From JBBAFS01 sp041655255 (lineage in GTDB: Bacteria; Spirochaetota; Spirochaetia; Sphaerochaetales; Sphaerochaetaceae): a DNA stretch of 15,571 bases. A program made the translations under genes and the position numbers. A model generated the notes under the pieces. That model saw only the letters and a list, made by a program, of their open reading frames with translations, did not search any database and was not told the DNA's origin. This document shows positions 13,723 to 15,571 of this stretch, one piece after another (the first letter of the stretch is position 1; each line of letters opens with the position of its first letter). The DNA lies in the NCBI GenBank assembly GCA_041655255.1, contig JBBAFS010000040.1, positions 1 through 15,571 of the forward strand, read 5' to 3'.

Positions 13723-14913
13723 TTATACAACAGTTGGATCGACTGCAACACCATAATCAATTGAGTCATATCCAAAACCGTGGATATTATCGTACTCTTG
13801 CTTAAAGCCCTCTAAGTCGGCCTCCACTAATACACTCCCCTCTTTTTGAAGAGCCCATCGGCGAAGAACTTCATCTTGGATCTGTTGTTCCATCTCCCAA
13901 TCATCGACTCGAATACGACCTTTTTCATCGGTGTTTATGTGTTGACCACTGTAGAGGCGATCGCTAAACAATCTCCATATATGCATAATCGCATCTTCAT
14001 GAACGTGGTGCTCTTTCATCACTTTATACAAGATGGTGATATACAAAGGGACCACCGGTATCACACTACTAGCTCTGGTAACTAATGCTTTGTTTACTGA
14101 AACAAAAGCATCTCCACCAAGATCTTTAAGGCTCTTTTTTAACTCAAAGGCGGTACGCTCTAAATCTTCTTTCGCTTTACCGATACTCCCTTCACGATAA
14201 ATAGGATAGGTAATTGAGGGGCCAATATAACTAAAGGCGACTGTTTTTACCCCAGGTGCTAAAAGTTCTCTTTTAAGTAGATAATCAATCCACCTTTTCC
14301 AATCCTCGCCTCCCATCACTTTGATGGTCTCTTCTACTTGTTGAGCATCGGCAACGTCGATTGTAGCTTGTTCTACTACACCACTTTGAACATCAACAGA
14401 TAAATCTGAATAGGGCTTTGCGATGGGTTTAATTACTGAACGATACACTTTTGTAGGATCATCAGGATCGATTCGTAGAGGGGAAGCAACACTATAAATA
14501 AGAAGATCGATCTGCCCCATCTCCTCTTTAATTCGATTAGCTACCTCTCGTTTAGTGGCATCTGAGAAAGCATCACCAAACACCGAAGTTGCATATAAGC
14601 CTCTTTTATGTGCCTCCTGCTCAAAGGCAATTGAGTTATACCATCCAGGTGTTGCCACCTTATTTTTTTGAGGTTCACGCTCCACTGAGACGTTCATCGT
14701 CTGAGCATTCCCCCCAATGGCACTTACAATCCTTGCCGAAAGGCCATAGCCGGTGGAACCACCTACAATCAACACTTTTTTGGGAAACTCAGAGAGATTA
14801 CTTTTCTCTTTCTCTGATTCAACATATGCAATTTGATCTAATACATACTGCTTACACCCTTGAGGGTGGGCAGTAAGTGAGACATTACGCATAATCTTTT
14901 GTTCAATAATCAT
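13723..14913 (-). CDS. fabV: FabV, trans-2-enoyl-ACP/CoA reductase
   Basis: A 396-aa member of the FabV/Ter family, longer than FabI (about 260 aa). It performs the last reduction of each fatty-acid elongation cycle with NADH. Seen are the N-terminal TAHPQGC (14-20), the nucleotide-binding GGSTGYG (51-57), the FGDAFSD loop and the active-site Y-x8-K pair Y239 and K248 in YPIYREGSIGKAK. Its place after fabF-fabZ supports the acyl-ACP reductase role, although spirochaete Ter homologues act on crotonyl-CoA in butyrate-type metabolism. The start at ATG 14913 lies 3 nt after the fabZ stop, so the genes are coupled. FabV enzymes are generally insensitive to triclosan. Confidence 0.95.
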   Translation of the reverse strand: MIIEQKIMRNVSLTAHPQGCKQYVLDQIAYVESEKEKSNLSEFPKKVLIVGGSTGYGLSARIVSAIGGNAQTMNVSVEREPQKNKVATPGWYNSIAFEQEAHKRGLYATSVFGDAFSDATKREVANRIKEEMGQIDLLIYSVASPLRIDPDDPTKVYRSVIKPIAKPYSDLSVDVQSGVVEQATIDVADAQQVEETIKVMGGEDWKRWIDYLLKRELLAPGVKTVAFSYIGPSITYPIYREGSIGKAKEDLERTAFELKKSLKDLGGDAFVSVNKALVTRASSVIPVVPLYITILYKVMKEHHVHEDAIMHIWRLFSDRLYSGQHINTDEKGRIRVDDWEMEQQIQDEVLRRWALQKEGSVLVEADLEGFKQEYDNIHGFGYDSIDYGVAVDPTVV

Positions 14914-14916
14914 CTC

Positions 14917-15354
14917 TTATACCTGCTCATCGTTATTAATCACACACATCCATGTTGCTTCAACACATAAGGTATCTCCAACATACACTTCCCCCGATTG
15001 ACGAAGCATCATCTTAGAAGTTCTCAGGTTCTTTACTCGTATGGTGATTGTATCTCCTGGTCTTACTTGGTTTCTAAACTTTACTTTCTCTATTGAGGCT
15101 AACACAAAAATAACCCCTGGAGGGAGAAGTCCCAACTCTCGAATTCCAGCACCCCCGCATTGAGCCATCGACTCAACTAAAATCACACCTGGAACGACTG
15201 GATAGGTGGGAAAGTGACCTTGAAAAAAAGGTTCATCTTCTCCAAAGAATCTCTCACCTACTGTATACTCTTTTGTCACATCAGTAAGACGATCTACATA
15301 CAAAAATGGGAAACGATGAGGAATTAACTCTTTAATTGGTGAATACGTGCTCAT
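14917..15354 (-). CDS. fabZ: FabZ, 3-hydroxyacyl-ACP dehydratase
   Basis: A 145-aa hotdog-fold dehydratase of normal length that removes water from 3-hydroxyacyl-ACP in fatty-acid elongation. PHRFPFLYVDR (12-22) and the catalytic dyad H47 and E61 within GHFPTYPVVPGVILVESMAQ are clear. I chose ATG 15354 (MSTYSPIKELI), 10 nt after the fabF stop; the frame could extend to a TTG at 15384, but that would overlap fabF and add ten residues not expected in the family. The SD is weak (AAAAAG just before the ATG, AAGGG about 14 nt upstream), consistent with coupling to fabF translation. Confidence 0.95.
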   Translation of the reverse strand: MSTYSPIKELIPHRFPFLYVDRLTDVTKEYTVGERFFGEDEPFFQGHFPTYPVVPGVILVESMAQCGGAGIRELGLLPPGVIFVLASIEKVKFRNQVRPGDTITIRVKNLRTSKMMLRQSGEVYVGDTLCVEATWMCVINNDEQV

Positions 15355-15364
15355 AATCTTTTTA

Positions 15365-15571
15365 CTATCCCTTATATTTTCCAAAAACTAAAGCCCCGTT
15401 ATGACCACCAAATCCTAGTGATTCACTTAAGGCGTAATCGACCGTGTGAGAAATCCCTTGTTGTGGAACATAATCGAGGTCACACTCACTATCAGCTTCC
15501 TCTAAATTGAGCGTACAGTGGATAAATGAGTCTTTTATACTCATAATTGTGGCAATAGCTTCAACAGCAAG
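15365..15571 (-). CDS. fabF: FabF, 3-oxoacyl-ACP synthase II, C-terminal end (partial)
   Basis: The minus strand is open from the window edge to the TAG at 15365-15367, giving the last 68 residues. LAVEAIATIMSIKDSFI, then NLEEADSECDLDYVP and the ending LGFGGHNGALVFGKYKG are the characteristic end of KAS II condensing enzymes, including the conserved FGGHN. The catalytic Cys-His-His lies upstream, outside the window. It heads the fabF-fabZ-fabV order with a 10-nt gap to fabZ. Confidence 0.93.
   Translation of the reverse strand, partial: LAVEAIATIMSIKDSFIHCTLNLEEADSECDLDYVPQQGISHTVDYALSESLGFGGHNGALVFGKYKG

Overview
The window looks like a chromosomal segment of a moderately AT-rich bacterium. 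Genes are tightly packed, with frequent 4-bp (ATGA) start/stop overlaps, good Shine-Dalgarno (SD) sequences and tRNA genes that do not encode CCA. A FabV-type enoyl reductase in the fatty-acid cluster, an NfnAB electron-bifurcating transhydrogenase, a BioMNY transporter with no biotin-synthesis genes in view, and a sigma-54-type promoter together suggest an anaerobic or fermentative, biotin-scavenging organism, possibly a spirochaete. The lineage is inference from gene content only.

Layout: (1) Positions 1-725 (+): the 3' end of a metallo-beta-lactamase-fold hydrolase, translationally coupled to a glyoxalase/VOC protein. (2) Positions 751-906 (-): a stand-alone tRNA-Phe with its own promoter and terminator. 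(3) Positions 926-4663: birA (-) diverges from bioY-bioM-bioN (+), followed by 5-formyltetrahydrofolate cyclo-ligase. A BirA-type operator lies between birA and bioY, and each half-site doubles as the -35 box of one of two outward-facing promoters. (4) Positions 4642-8962 (-): a MATE transporter gene, then nfnA-nfnB and a PTS EIIA-like gene, the last ending in a 22-bp tail-to-tail overlap with the cyclo-ligase gene. (5) Positions 9051-9629 (-): a small heat-shock protein gene with a hairpin terminator and a near-perfect sigma-54 (-24/-12) promoter. (6) Positions 9870-10031 (+): initiator tRNA-Met with promoter and terminator. (7) Positions 10127-11939: an accessory patch with a decayed HTH regulator and a DUF4236 protein. 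(8) Positions 12009-15571 (-): a Na/Pi-cotransporter/PhoU fusion downstream of a fabF-fabZ-fabV cluster that runs off the window.

How it fits together: BirA probably senses biotin, charges biotin enzymes, and represses both its own gene and the BioMNY importer from one operator. That biotin would feed acetyl-CoA carboxylase, upstream of the FabF/FabZ/FabV elongation steps encoded at the other end. FabV consumes reduced nicotinamide, and NfnAB balances NADH, NADPH and ferredoxin. Three genes without an SD (birA, the cyclo-ligase gene, the MATE gene) have a -10-like box about 7 nt before a start codon, so leaderless transcripts are likely. I found no CRISPR array, insertion sequence or complete mobile element. 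The most notable items are the sigma-54 promoter of the heat-shock gene, the double-duty BirA operator and the leaderless candidates.
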